Both the position numbers and the translations under genes were made by a program. DNA of 64,000 nucleotides, from the NCBI RefSeq assembly GCF_000423105.1, contig NZ_AUHI01000011.1, positions 1 to 64,000 on the forward strand. The letters run 5' to 3'. This document shows, one piece after another, positions 43,121 to 52,262 of this stretch. The DNA is from Halalkalibacillus halophilus DSM 18494 (lineage in GTDB: Bacteria > Bacillota > Bacilli > Bacillales > Alkalibacillaceae). Each line of letters begins with the position of its first letter. The first letter of the stretch is position 1. The notes beneath the pieces are model-generated. The model ran no database searches and was not told the origin of the DNA. It worked only from the letters and a program-made list of their open reading frames with translations.

Positions 43121-43951
43121 ATGGTTTTTCTTATCTTATTTTTAGTTGGTGTATTGAGTGCGATGATCGGCAGTGTTGCCGGATTAGGTGGAGGAGTAAT
43201 TTTTGTTCCGGTATTATTATTCCTCGCCCAGTTTAGTGATGGCTTTTCGTGGGTAACCCCTCAAAATATAGTAGCCATTTCAGTTTTGTTGATGGTTTTT
43301 ACAGGATTATCTGCTACCCTTACTTTTTTAAAGCGTAAAAGAGTAGATGTTCATAGTGCTTCTTTATTTTTAATAGGAAGTATACCAGGGGCATTAGTAG
43401 GGGTGTATATTAATGGCTATGTAGATATGGATTTCTTCCAGTTGTATTTTGGGTTGTTAATGTTATTAGTTGCTAGTATGTTTTTCATTAAAAAGAAGCT
43501 TTTATATAAATTAGAACATAAGCCGAAAGAAGTTAGACGTTTTCATATAGAAAGAACTTTTGATTTATCAGGTCATGAAACTACCTATTCTTATTCCTTA
43601 ATTACTGGAATATCTATTGCCTTTTTTGTAGGGATGATGTCTGGTTTGTTTGGTGTTGGCGGAGGTTCCTTGATGGTGCCTGCTATGATTTTATTATTTG
43701 GTTTTCCCGCTCACATAGCTGCGCCGACTTCCATGTTTATGATCTTCTTCTCAAGCCTTGTTTCTTCTACGGCTCATATCGCAGCAGGGCATGTTTTATG
43801 GGCGTATGCTCTTGTTAGTATTCCAGGGGCTTGGCTAGGAGGTTATATTGGCGCGCATATCAACCAGCGACTCAATAGTACAGTGATTGAGTGGATCCTA
43901 CGTATTATTATGATTGTCATTGGCATAAGATTAATTTCACAGACGTTTTAA
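43121..43951 (+). CDS. yunE: TauE/SafE-family sulfite exporter-like permease (YunE-like)
   Basis: This 276-residue membrane protein has about eight helices in two repeats, each with a glycine-rich motif: GSVAGLGGGVIFVPVLL at the N terminus and GLFGVGGGSLMVPAM in the second half. TauE/SafE proteins move small organosulfur or sulfite anions. ATG 43121 follows GAAGGAAAT. It lies beside the yunD-, yunC- and yunB-like genes, as yunE does in B. subtilis. The substrate is unknown. Confidence 0.9.
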   Translation: MVFLILFLVGVLSAMIGSVAGLGGGVIFVPVLLFLAQFSDGFSWVTPQNIVAISVLLMVFTGLSATLTFLKRKRVDVHSASLFLIGSIPGALVGVYINGYVDMDFFQLYFGLLMLLVASMFFIKKKLLYKLEHKPKEVRRFHIERTFDLSGHETTYSYSLITGISIAFFVGMMSGLFGVGGGSLMVPAMILLFGFPAHIAAPTSMFMIFFSSLVSSTAHIAAGHVLWAYALVSIPGAWLGGYIGAHINQRLNSTVIEWILRIIMIVIGIRLISQTF

Positions 43952-43966
43952 TAAAGGAGCTCCTAT

Positions 43967-45349
43967 ATGAAGGAATCTATCCATATATATTTCACAAGTG
44001 ATTTACATAGTTATTTCCAGAGCTGGCCTTATACGATGCAGTCCATATCTCAGAAAATTAACCAACACGAAGAAGATGGAGAGTTCTACTTGCTGTTGGA
44101 CAATGGCGATCATATGGACCGGGTTCATCCAATTACTGAAGCATCCTTAGGTCAAGCGAATGTGTCTTTATTAAATGCAGCAAACTATCATGCAGTGACA
44201 CTTGGAAACAACGAAGGAATCACCTTACCTGAAGATGAATTGTATCATTTGTACGATGAGGCTACGTTTGATGTGGTCTGTGCTAATCTCCAAGCAGCTT
44301 CAAGAAAGAATCCTAATTGGTTAGCACCTTACAAAATATATGAAACGAAGCATCAAACGCGTATTGCTGTCATCGGGCTCACGGCACCTTTTCAATTGTT
44401 TTATGAAAAATTAAATTGGACTGCTCTAAATCCTTTTGATGTACTCGACGATCTAATACCAGACCTAGAATCAAAAGCGGATGTAATTATTGTCTTGTCT
44501 CATTTAGGAATAAATGATGATGAAGCAATTGCTCGAAACTATAATGTTGATGCTATCATTGGGGGCCATACGCATCATCTTTTAGAAAAAAGTAAAACGG
44601 TTAATGGCTCTACTATTCATGCAGCTGGAAAAAATGGATTGTATTATGGAGAAGTCTTTATAGAATACGATCATAAGACGAAAGAGTTAGTCACAAACCA
44701 TGGAAGTGCATTATTAAATGCATCCACTCCTCATAAACAGACAAGTGAGCTACTGAATCAGTTAGAGATCGAAGCAAATGATAAATTAAATCAAGCTGTA
44801 GCAAATTTACAAGGGGATCTTCCAATCAATTGGTATGAAGAAACGACATTAATGAAATCATTTGTTCAGACATTAAAAGAGTGGACAGGTGCAGAGGCTG
44901 CGATGTTGAATTCAGGTGTTCTATTAGAAGGGTTCAAGAAAGGTATGGTTACAAAAAAAGCTGTACACCAGAGCTGCCCACATCCAATGAACCCTTGTAC
45001 GATGATTCTTACTGGAAAAGAATTATTAGAAGCGATTCGCATGCTAGAATCTGATCATTATATTAATTTCGAATTAAAGGGGTTAGGTTTCCGAGGAAAG
45101 AAAATTGGAAAAATGATTTATGATGACATTGAACTTCACTACCATGAGGATTCTAATTACGTAGAACAGATATACCTTAAAGGCGAAGCAGTCGAAGCAC
45201 AACGTTATTATAAAATAGCAACTGCAGATACTTTTTCATTTTCTTGGTTACTACCACCAATTTCAACTGTGAAAGAAAAACACTATTATATGCCTGAATT
45301 TCTTCGTGATGTTTTAGAAGTATGCTTAGCAAATATCGGTCGAAATTAA
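43967..45349 (+). CDS. yunD: Bifunctional metallophosphatase/5'-nucleotidase (YunD-like)
   Basis: This 460-residue protein has an N-terminal calcineurin-like metallophosphoesterase domain with metal ligands in TSDLHSYF, DNGDHMD, GNNEG, LSHLG and GGHTHH, and a C-terminal 5'-nucleotidase domain (from about 275) with AAMLNSGVLLEG and DTFSFSWLLPP. No signal peptide is seen, so it looks cytoplasmic, unlike most family members. It starts 15 bp after yunE and belongs to the yun gene group. Confidence 0.9.
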   Translation: MKESIHIYFTSDLHSYFQSWPYTMQSISQKINQHEEDGEFYLLLDNGDHMDRVHPITEASLGQANVSLLNAANYHAVTLGNNEGITLPEDELYHLYDEATFDVVCANLQAASRKNPNWLAPYKIYETKHQTRIAVIGLTAPFQLFYEKLNWTALNPFDVLDDLIPDLESKADVIIVLSHLGINDDEAIARNYNVDAIIGGHTHHLLEKSKTVNGSTIHAAGKNGLYYGEVFIEYDHKTKELVTNHGSALLNASTPHKQTSELLNQLEIEANDKLNQAVANLQGDLPINWYEETTLMKSFVQTLKEWTGAEAAMLNSGVLLEGFKKGMVTKKAVHQSCPHPMNPCTMILTGKELLEAIRMLESDHYINFELKGLGFRGKKIGKMIYDDIELHYHEDSNYVEQIYLKGEAVEAQRYYKIATADTFSFSWLLPPISTVKEKHYYMPEFLRDVLEVCLANIGRN

Positions 45350-45408
45350 AGAGACAAACACTTCCTAACCTCCCTTTCATATGAATACAGAAAGGGAGGT
45401 TTTGACTT

Positions 45409-45714
45409 GTGATTAAAGTAGAACCGCTATGGTTGGACGATCGGCCATTTACTTACATTGAAGTGGAGCTTCCACAAACCACATTACTAATTATTTCTAA
45501 TGACCTTGGTTATATCATGTGCGGAGCATTAGATGTTGATTTATTAAATAATAAATTAGCGCATCGTAAAATTATCGCTGGGAGGGCAGTAGGTGTTCGA
45601 TCAAGGGATGAATTGATTTATGCTCCTCTGCAAATGGTTACGGAATATGCTGCTAAAGAATATGGTTGGTATGAAGGAATGATTGGAAAGCACGCATTGT
45701 TGTCTTTGCCTTAA
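45409..45714 (+). CDS. yunC: DUF1805 protein (YunC-like)
   Basis: This 101-residue protein matches the DUF1805/YunC family by size and sequence: LIISNDLGYIMCGALDVDLLN and AGRAVGVRSRDELIYAPLQ. Function is unknown. It starts with GTG behind AAAGGGAGG and follows yunD, in the reverse of the B. subtilis numbering. Confidence 0.88.
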   Translation: MIKVEPLWLDDRPFTYIEVELPQTTLLIISNDLGYIMCGALDVDLLNNKLAHRKIIAGRAVGVRSRDELIYAPLQMVTEYAAKEYGWYEGMIGKHALLSLP

Positions 45715-45829
45715 AGTTATATTAAAAAAATTATATAAGTAGTTCAGTTACTCTAAATAAAATATTTTAAGAATAATACATGCCTCCAGATGCAATTTCA
45801 TAAGATGATTGTAGAAGGGGGTTATTTAC

Positions 45830-46621
45830 TTGCGTCGGATTAGACAACCACGATTTAAAAGCCGTAAACCCAAGACGTTAGGTCAGATCCTCATGTTAAC
45901 TTTTGTAGCATTTATTATTTCCATTGTTTTATCAGTATGGATCATTAATCGTGGGATTGAACCGACGTTAATAGAAATAGCTGAAACAAAAACGAATCAA
46001 TTTGCAAGAGAGGCCATAAATGAAGCTGTTAGTCGAAGAATTGCAGAAGATCTACAAGCGGAAGAATTGATTTTTATGGAAAAGGATGATCAAGGTAATA
46101 TTGTTTCAATCGGTTGGAATGCTGTGGTAGTGAATCGTGTATTACGTAATACAACGTTTCGCGTACAAAATTTCCTTAAAAGAATTGAAAGAGGGGAAGT
46201 ATCACCTGAGGATTCCTTGGATTTTGACCTAGATGAAGATTATATTATTGAAGAAGATACGGTAGAGGAACACCGAGCAATTGTACGGATTCCTATTGGT
46301 CAAGCAACTAATAATGCATTATTAGCAAACTTAGGACCTCGTGTGCCAGTCCATTTCACAGTTATTGGTGATGTACAATCGGATGTCGTTCGTAATGTCA
46401 CGGAATATGGTATTAATAATGCGCTGATTGAATTGGACATTCATATTCAAGCAAACGTACAAATTGTTATCCCATTTTCTACTACGACAACTGTCATAGA
46501 AACAAATATTCCAGTATACGTAGGGGTTGTTCAAGGAAGGGTACCTGATTTTTATAATCAAGGTGCGAGTGATTCTCCGAATATTGCTGTACCATTTAGG
46601 GATTTGCATGAAGAAGAATGA
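45830..46621 (+). CDS. yunB: Sporulation protein YunB
   Basis: YunB is needed for efficient sporulation in B. subtilis under sigma-E control. The 263-residue protein has an N-terminal membrane anchor (about residues 20-42, LGQILMLTFVAFIISIVLS) after a basic stretch, then an extracytoplasmic domain with PTLIEIAETKTNQFAREAIN and IPIGQATNNALLANLGPR, the latter shared with other sporulation proteins such as YlmC/SpoIIR-like secretion proteins. The start is TTG at 45830 behind GAAGGGGG. Its presence indicates a spore former. Confidence 0.9.
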   Translation: MRRIRQPRFKSRKPKTLGQILMLTFVAFIISIVLSVWIINRGIEPTLIEIAETKTNQFAREAINEAVSRRIAEDLQAEELIFMEKDDQGNIVSIGWNAVVVNRVLRNTTFRVQNFLKRIERGEVSPEDSLDFDLDEDYIIEEDTVEEHRAIVRIPIGQATNNALLANLGPRVPVHFTVIGDVQSDVVRNVTEYGINNALIELDIHIQANVQIVIPFSTTTTVIETNIPVYVGVVQGRVPDFYNQGASDSPNIAVPFRDLHEEE

Positions 46622-46674
46622 TGTGCTAGTATAATCTGCGTGTAAAAATTAAATAAGAGTTATAACCTTATCCA

Positions 46675-46900
46675 TCGATGAGGTAGAGGAGCATATAAAA
46701 TAAGTAGAATATGGGAGGGTGACGCCTGTGATCATATTCGAAAGGTTTATATGCCGAAGCACAAATTGGGTCTGCAATTCTGTGTTGGTATGTATCTGAA
46801 AAAGATATTTACTCTCGCGTAAGACGAGCGGGGAGCTACTGATCGAGAAAATAACCGACTTAATAAAAGTAATGGTAGATTTCTCTATCATTACTTTTTT
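46675..46900 (+). promoter_or_regulatory. Lysine (L-box) riboswitch with terminator
   Basis: The region has conserved L-box elements in order: GATGAGGTAGAGGAGC, AAGTAGAATATGGGAGGGTGAC, TATGCCGAAGCA and CGGGGAGCTACTGATCG closing the junction. A terminator AAGTAATGGTAGA-TTTC-TCTATCATTACTT plus T run spans 46867-46900. Lysine should lower transcription of the transporter gene that begins at 47019. Confidence 0.9.
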
Positions 46901-47018
46901 ATTTTGTTTAAAGAAGGGTATATAAATAAGAGCTTTAAACAAAAATTGCTGGATTTCTCGTAAGTTTCGTAAGTTCGTATTAAGATTAGTGTAAGAAAAA
47001 ATTAGAGGAGGAAGAACA

Positions 47019-48563
47019 ATGGAAGGTACAATTTGGTCACTCGTACCGCCTTTAGTAATGATTATTCTTGTGTTAGCAACACGCAAAGTATTAATCTCTC
47101 TAGGGGCTGGTATTATTGTTGGTGCGTTAATGATTGATCAATTTAACGTGTTAGCATCCATCGAGAGAATTTGGTTATCTTTTCAAGAGCTGTTTTATGC
47201 GGATGGCGCTTGGGATGTTTGGAGTATTCAATTGGTACTATTCTTAATTTTGTTAGGTATTTTAATAGCTTTCTTAACTGCTTCTGGTGGTGCAAGAGCA
47301 TTTGGAAATTGGGCGATTCAGCGTATTGAAACGAGGAAGGGTTCCCAATATACAACTGGACTTCTAGGAATCGGTATCTTTATCGACGACTATTTCAATG
47401 CTTTAACAATTGGACAAGTTGCTCGGCCAATGACAGACAGACAAAATGTTTCCCGTGCAAAATTAGCTTATTTAATTGATTCTACATCTGCTCCTATTAC
47501 CGTATTATCACCAATTTCAAGTTGGGGAGCTTATATCATTGGAACGATTGCAACAATTATTACGGCAAATGAAATTAGTAACATACAAGCTTTAGAATCG
47601 TTTGTGCAAATGATTCCTTATAATTTTTACGCATTAGCAGCAATTGCTTTAGTATTTTTAGTTATTTTCTTTAATTTAAATATTGGTCCAATGGTTCGAC
47701 ATGAGAACAGAGCCATTAAGTCAGGACAGTTAATCGATCCTTTAAATAAAGATGATATTCCTGGAGATCTTCAAGAAGAAGTTCACGAGAATAAAAACGG
47801 AAAGGTTTATCACCTATTACTACCTATTATCGTGTTGTTAGGTGCTACTATTGGATCTATGATCGTAACTGGTGCAAGAGCAAGTGAAGGGGAAGTTACT
47901 GCAATCTCGATTTTTGCAAATACTAATGTAAACTTTTCCTTAGTATTTGGTGGTGCGGCAGCAGTACTCGTATCCGTAATCTTTTACTTTGTTCAATCCG
48001 GAGAGAAATCAAATTTCTTTAGAGTTGTATTAGAAGGTATCAAAGCAATGCTTCCAGCTATATATATTTTAGTTTTAGCATGGATGATTGTATCAATTAT
48101 TGGAGATATTGGAACCGATGCTTATTTATCAGGTGTAGTTGAAAATTCCAATATAAATGTTTCCTACCTACCACTGCTTGTGTTCGTTATTGCAGGGTTA
48201 ATGGCATTTGCTACAGGGACTTCCTGGGGAACGTTTGGAATCATGTTACCAATAGCAGGGTCTATGGCTGCCACTTTGGATGTTAGTTTATTTGTTCCAG
48301 CACTAGCTGCAGTATTAGCTGGTTCTGTATTTGGTGATCACTGTTCACCAATTTCAGATACGACAGTACTATCATCTACTGGTGCAGGTTCAAATCATAT
48401 TGACCACGTTCTGACCCAAATTCCATATGCTCTCATTGCGGGTGTTTCATCTATTTTAGGCTATGTGATGTATGGTGCGTTTGGTTCTTTAATTCTTGGA
48501 TTGTTGGTGACTTTTGTTATTATGATTGGAATTGTCCTTCTCTTGAAGAAGGTAATGGAATAA
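47019..48563 (+). CDS. NhaC-family transporter under lysine control, likely lysine permease
   Basis: This 514-residue membrane protein belongs to the NhaC Na+/H+ antiporter superfamily, with about 12 helices, GIFIDDYFNALTIGQVARPMTD, SAPITVLSPISSWGAYI and FGDHCSPISDTTVLSSTGAG. The sequence alone would be called a sodium/proton antiporter. The lysine riboswitch immediately upstream instead indicates lysine uptake, as known for the LysW-type members of this family. It is a single-gene unit ended by a terminator. Confidence 0.85.
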   Translation: MEGTIWSLVPPLVMIILVLATRKVLISLGAGIIVGALMIDQFNVLASIERIWLSFQELFYADGAWDVWSIQLVLFLILLGILIAFLTASGGARAFGNWAIQRIETRKGSQYTTGLLGIGIFIDDYFNALTIGQVARPMTDRQNVSRAKLAYLIDSTSAPITVLSPISSWGAYIIGTIATIITANEISNIQALESFVQMIPYNFYALAAIALVFLVIFFNLNIGPMVRHENRAIKSGQLIDPLNKDDIPGDLQEEVHENKNGKVYHLLLPIIVLLGATIGSMIVTGARASEGEVTAISIFANTNVNFSLVFGGAAAVLVSVIFYFVQSGEKSNFFRVVLEGIKAMLPAIYILVLAWMIVSIIGDIGTDAYLSGVVENSNINVSYLPLLVFVIAGLMAFATGTSWGTFGIMLPIAGSMAATLDVSLFVPALAAVLAGSVFGDHCSPISDTTVLSSTGAGSNHIDHVLTQIPYALIAGVSSILGYVMYGAFGSLILGLLVTFVIMIGIVLLLKKVME

Positions 48564-48572
48564 AAATAAACA

Positions 48573-48611
48573 AAATCCTCTTAGGGAATTAACTAAGGGG
48601 ATTTTTTTGTG
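48573..48611 (+). terminator. Terminator after the NhaC-family gene
   Basis: AAATCCTCTTAG pairs imperfectly with CTAAGGGGATTT, followed by TTTTTG. Confidence 0.75.
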
Positions 48612-48843
48612 TTAGGATAAGGTTCTAGAAAACAAGCAATAGGATGAAATATACTAACATTCGTACGGTTACTTTAGTCCTACTTCTAAGTCTTTTTCTC
48701 TAAAAAGACTTGAAAAAAAGTTTTCTAAAAATTATAATTAAACAAAATATTGAATAAGATATTTTTAAGGGAGTTGATGCACCTAAGAAACTACAACAAA
48801 AAATTTTTGATTAAAAAAAGTAGTATGGAGAGGGGAATGAGTT

Positions 48844-49680
48844 ATGGAAGCACGTGAACAGTGGGCCTCCAAGCTTGGATTTATCCTGGCAGCGGTAGGT
48901 TCAGCAGTAGGTTTAGGTAACATTTGGCGCTTTTCCTATGTATTAGGAGAAAGTGGAGGTTTCGCATTCTTATTAGCTTATATTATTTGTATCTTTTTAA
49001 TTGGTTTACCAGTCCTATTGGCGGAGATTACAGTAGGTCGTCGTGGACAGTCTGACGCAGTTAATTCATTTGAAGAGATTGCTCCCAAAAAACCATGGAA
49101 GATTGCAGGTATTTTAGGAGTATTATCCGGTTCATTAATTTTATCTTTCTACGGTGTAATTGCTGGTTGGGTAATGTTCTACTTGTGGAGCTTTATCACT
49201 GGACCTGCAAGGAACGTTGAAGAAGGCGGATATGAAGGATTCTTTGTTGACGCTATTGGAGGTTCCTTTACTCCAGTATTTTGGCAATTATTATTTATGG
49301 CATTAGTAATCGGAGTCGTTTTCTTTGGTATCAAAAAAGGAATCGAGCTTGCGAACCGTTTGTTCATGCCGATGCTTGCAATCATTGTTGTTGTGCTAGC
49401 AGTATTTGGTTTAACAATGGATGGTGCTGGCGAGGCACTTAGTTACATGTTCTCTCCTGATTTCGGTCAGTTAGCGAATATGGATGTATGGGGTGCTGCA
49501 ATCGGGCAGGCATTCTTTACCTTGTCACTTGGTATGGGTGCTATGATCACTTATGCAAGTTACTTACCGAAAGAAACAAAACTTCCAAGCGCAGCTGGTA
49601 CAGTTGTAACATTGGATACATTATTCGCGATTTTTGCTGGTTTAATGATCTTCCCGGTAGTATTTACATTCGGGGGTTGA
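48844..49680 (+). CDS. NSS-family sodium:neurotransmitter symporter, N-terminal fragment
   Basis: This frame encodes helices 1-7 of a LeuT-fold sodium-dependent amino-acid transporter: WASKLGFILAAVGSAVGLGN with the unwound helix-1 substrate site, GLPVLLAE, and FFTLSLGMGAMITYASYL in helix 6. At a run of five Gs (49672-49676) it leaves frame and stops at TGA 49680. Deleting one G joins it to the next frame through FGVDPSSGPALIF, a normal family sequence. The gene is therefore broken by one base or affected by a sequencing error. Na+ dependence suits a saline habitat. Confidence 0.87.
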   Translation: MEAREQWASKLGFILAAVGSAVGLGNIWRFSYVLGESGGFAFLLAYIICIFLIGLPVLLAEITVGRRGQSDAVNSFEEIAPKKPWKIAGILGVLSGSLILSFYGVIAGWVMFYLWSFITGPARNVEEGGYEGFFVDAIGGSFTPVFWQLLFMALVIGVVFFGIKKGIELANRLFMPMLAIIVVVLAVFGLTMDGAGEALSYMFSPDFGQLANMDVWGAAIGQAFFTLSLGMGAMITYASYLPKETKLPSAAGTVVTLDTLFAIFAGLMIFPVVFTFGG

Positions 49681-50257
49681 CCCATCATCCGGTCCAGCAT
49701 TAATTTTCATCTCATTACCTGAAGTATTCGGTATGTGGGGTACTGGTGGTACAGTATTTGCAATCTTCTTCTTCTTCTTAGTTGCAATTGCAGCATTATC
49801 TTCTGCAATTTCATTATTAGAAGTAGGTGTCGCATGGATGATGCGTTCTTTCACATGGTCGCGTCAAAAGGCAACTATTATTGCAGGTTTACTTATTACC
49901 GCATTTGGTATACCTTCTGCATTATCTCAAGGTGCAGTTGACTCATTAAGTGATATTTCACTACCAGGTGGTACTTTCCTAGACTTTATCGACGTAATTA
50001 CGGACCAATACACGCTAGCATTAGGTGGTATGGTTACGGCATTATTCGTCGGTTGGGGTTGGAATAAAGTAGAGGTGCTTCGTGAAACAGGATTACAAGA
50101 TACGACAATTGGTCTTGTATGGATCTGGTTCTTAAGAATTGTTGCACCAGTTGGTATTGCTTATATTGTAATTAATAACTTTATCAATATGTTCTTTGTT
50201 ACAGAAGAGGAGTCAATGAGCTATTTAATCATCCAAATGGTTAATTATTTCTTATAA
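49676..50257 (+). CDS. NSS-family symporter, C-terminal fragment
   Basis: This is the remainder of the preceding transporter in the shifted frame, beginning VDPSSGPALIFISLPEVFG and including VAIAALSSAISLLEVGVAWMM (helix 8, sodium site) and five hydrophobic segments to the stop. The first ATG in this frame (49733) has no good ribosome site, so separate translation is unlikely. Read as one protein, the transporter is about 470 residues, the normal length for bacterial NSS members. Confidence 0.85.
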   Translation, partial: VDPSSGPALIFISLPEVFGMWGTGGTVFAIFFFFLVAIAALSSAISLLEVGVAWMMRSFTWSRQKATIIAGLLITAFGIPSALSQGAVDSLSDISLPGGTFLDFIDVITDQYTLALGGMVTALFVGWGWNKVEVLRETGLQDTTIGLVWIWFLRIVAPVGIAYIVINNFINMFFVTEEESMSYLIIQMVNYFL

Positions 50258-50268
50258 AAATTCAGTTT

Positions 50269-50310
50269 AAATGCGTATGGCCTTTCTAAAAGGTCATACG
50301 CTTTTTTTAT
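50269..50310. terminator. Bidirectional terminator between NSS gene and lytH
   Basis: AATGCGTATGGCCTTT pairs with AAAGGTCATACGC with one G-U, followed by a T run; it overlaps the lytH stop region. Confidence 0.85.
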
Positions 50311-51260
50311 TCCCAATGTCTTAAATAAGGGTACGGGTCAAATGCCCACTCGTTTGTACCGTTATCTCTGTACATTCCGTAATGAAGATGAGGAGGAAAC
50401 TTTCCTGCAGTTCCAACTGGTCCATAACCGGAGGAACCAACATATCCAATGACTTCTCCAGGTTCGACAAAGCTACCTTCTTCAATTCCTTCCTCGAACC
50501 CATGTAAATGAGCATAATAATGGTAAATGTTTTGTGCATCTCTTATGCCAACACGCCATCCTCCGAATTTATTCCATCCTTTAATTTCTACAATGCCATA
50601 GGAAGAGCTCCTCACAGGGGTACCATAGGAAGCAAATAGGTCTGTGCCCTCATGTATTCTTCTGCCCCCATATCCTCGACCATGACCCCAAGTGGATCTA
50701 TAGGAATAGTTATAGTTCGTCGGTAAGGGAAATGCTCGTTCGCTTAAGTCCACTTGCTTAAAATGGTGGAACATTTTTGCGTACTGAGAAATCAGCAATC
50801 CGGCCTTCTCACGATCGTAAAATTCTTCTATTAGTTTCTCAAAAGTTTTTCCTTTAGCTAGTTCTTCCTGAATGTGAAGAGCTACTGTATAAAGCACATC
50901 TTCTGGGTCAGAATAGCTCGCTACACCATCTCCGCTACCATCTTTCCCTTTGCCTTGAAACAATGATAAGGTTTCTTCACGAAAGTCTGGCTTGCTTTCT
51001 AATCCAGCCAATAAACCATACCATTTTTCTTCTGGGTATTGGATACCGACTAATTGGTCTTCCTCAAGCGTATGGATGTTTCTTTCATACTGATTTATTG
51101 CAGCTAAGTAATACCAAGGAACCTGGGTAAGTGCTTCGGTTTTTTCATATAGTGCACGACGGTCATCAAATAAAGATTCAGCTAGCAATGAATTTTGACT
51201 GCAGAAGACCATCCATATTATTATTGATATAAATAAATACTTACGAATATTTTTTCTCAT
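50307..51260 (-). CDS. lytH: M23 peptidase, sporulation L-Ala-D-Glu endopeptidase LytH-like
   Basis: This 317-residue protein has an N-terminal signal/anchor (about 7-27), a middle region, and a C-terminal M23 (LytM) zinc peptidase with HEGTDLFASYGTPV (His and Asp ligands) and PPHLHYGMYRD (HxH). In B. subtilis LytH (YunA) trims spore cortex peptides and is encoded beside yunB and yutD, as here after the intervening transporters. It is probably sigma-K controlled in the mother cell; no such promoter was identified by eye. Confidence 0.88.
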   Translation of the reverse strand: MRKNIRKYLFISIIIWMVFCSQNSLLAESLFDDRRALYEKTEALTQVPWYYLAAINQYERNIHTLEEDQLVGIQYPEEKWYGLLAGLESKPDFREETLSLFQGKGKDGSGDGVASYSDPEDVLYTVALHIQEELAKGKTFEKLIEEFYDREKAGLLISQYAKMFHHFKQVDLSERAFPLPTNYNYSYRSTWGHGRGYGGRRIHEGTDLFASYGTPVRSSSYGIVEIKGWNKFGGWRVGIRDAQNIYHYYAHLHGFEEGIEEGSFVEPGEVIGYVGSSGYGPVGTAGKFPPHLHYGMYRDNGTNEWAFDPYPYLRHWE

Positions 51261-51366
51261 GATTTACGGAACTCCTTCCTATTGTTATCATGTTCAGTTT
51301 TTAAAAAATCATGAGAAGCAATTATATAAAATGTGGTACACTATATAGTAATAGAGGTGAACGAGC

Positions 51367-51636
51367 ATGGAACTACATGGTAAAAATTACGAATTAGTAC
51401 ATAATTATCGGGATGGTTTTGAAGAGGAAGTATTAGGTGAACGATTTAGTGATATATTAGTTAAATATGATTACATTGTTGGCGACTGGGGATTCGGTCA
51501 GCTTCGTTTAAAAGGATTTTTTGATGATCAAAATCAAAAAGCTACTTATGATACAAAAATATCTACTTTGGAAGACTATATATATGAATACTGTAATTTT
51601 GGCTGTGCCTATTTTGTATTAAAACGATTAGATTAA
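51367..51636 (+). CDS. yutD: YutD family protein (DUF1027)
   Basis: This 89-residue protein matches YutD over its length: YELVHNYRDGFEEEVLGERFSDILVKYDYIVGDWGFGQLRLKGFF in pieces, and the C-terminal YIYEYCNFGCAYFVLKR. Function is unknown; the fold is small and cytoplasmic. It is divergent from lytH and has AGAGGTGA upstream. Confidence 0.9.
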   Translation: MELHGKNYELVHNYRDGFEEEVLGERFSDILVKYDYIVGDWGFGQLRLKGFFDDQNQKATYDTKISTLEDYIYEYCNFGCAYFVLKRLD

Positions 51637-51663
51637 AGATATTATATGTTGGCTGAACTACAT

Positions 51664-51912
51664 GGAAGAAGAGGCTGAGACAAAAGTGTCTGAAATCATG
51701 AATATTCCGAACAAAGCAGATAAAAAGCGGATGAAATAGACGGAGACTCCTGTGGGAAATAGAGCTCAGGTGAGACCCCGGAATGCGTAGCATGAGGAGG
51801 CTCACCAGCTCCCCACGGAAAGCGCAGTCTATTTCAGGAGCGAGTTAGTCGCACCACTTTTTATTGTTCGGATTTTCATGCTACCACTTTAATTTGTCCC
51901 AGCCTCTTCTTC
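51664..51912. repeat. Dispersed intergenic hairpin repeat of Bacillaceae
   Basis: GAAGAAGAGGCTGAGACAAA at the left and its near-perfect complement at the right (51893-51912) enclose about 210 bp. Nested inside are GAAATAGAC/GTCTATTTC, CTGTGGG/CCCACGG and GGTGAG/CTCACC pairs around GGAGACTCCTGTGGG and CTCCCCACGGAAAGCG, a sequence I know as a high-copy non-coding repeat of Bacillaceae genomes. The whole can fold into one long hairpin and may end transcription from both sides. Confidence 0.75.
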
Positions 51913-51918
51913 TATCAT

Positions 51919-52164
51919 TCAGTCTTCGTCCGGATAGTCACCAGGTTGGTGTGCATTATGAGCTTCTCTAGGGTCATCTGCATGTAATTCTTTAAATTCA
52001 TAATTAAAAGGAGTGTAATACCTTTGATTAGGGTTATATTTCCTTGCTTTTAAAGGCTTTTGATTTACCGGTTCGCCATATGTTCCCTCTGGAAACTCTT
52101 CAGAAGCTAAATAATTCTGTTGCTTTTCAACAGGCGTGAAATCATCACGATTTTTCCTTCCCAT
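51919..52164 (-). CDS. Small hydrophilic hypothetical protein
   Basis: This 81-residue protein is highly charged, rich in Asn, Pro, Tyr and Asp (GTYGEPVNQKPLKARKYNPN, HADDPREAHNAHQPGDYPDED) and has no membrane segment or known motif. It starts behind AAGGTGAGG. Such proteins in spore formers are sometimes spore-associated, but nothing here proves that. I do not recognise the family. Confidence 0.7.
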   Translation of the reverse strand: MGRKNRDDFTPVEKQQNYLASEEFPEGTYGEPVNQKPLKARKYNPNQRYYTPFNYEFKELHADDPREAHNAHQPGDYPDED

Positions 52165-52262
52165 ATAATCACCTCACCTTTTATCGTGGCACGATTGTTG
52201 ATTAATTATGCGAGGAAGATTTAAGCTATGCTAAAATGGAAAAGAATAAGGAGGATTGAAAT

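Noticed and set aside
48688..48711. Perfect hairpin upstream of the NSS gene as a riboswitch terminator
   Set aside because: No T run follows and no aptamer is recognised upstream.
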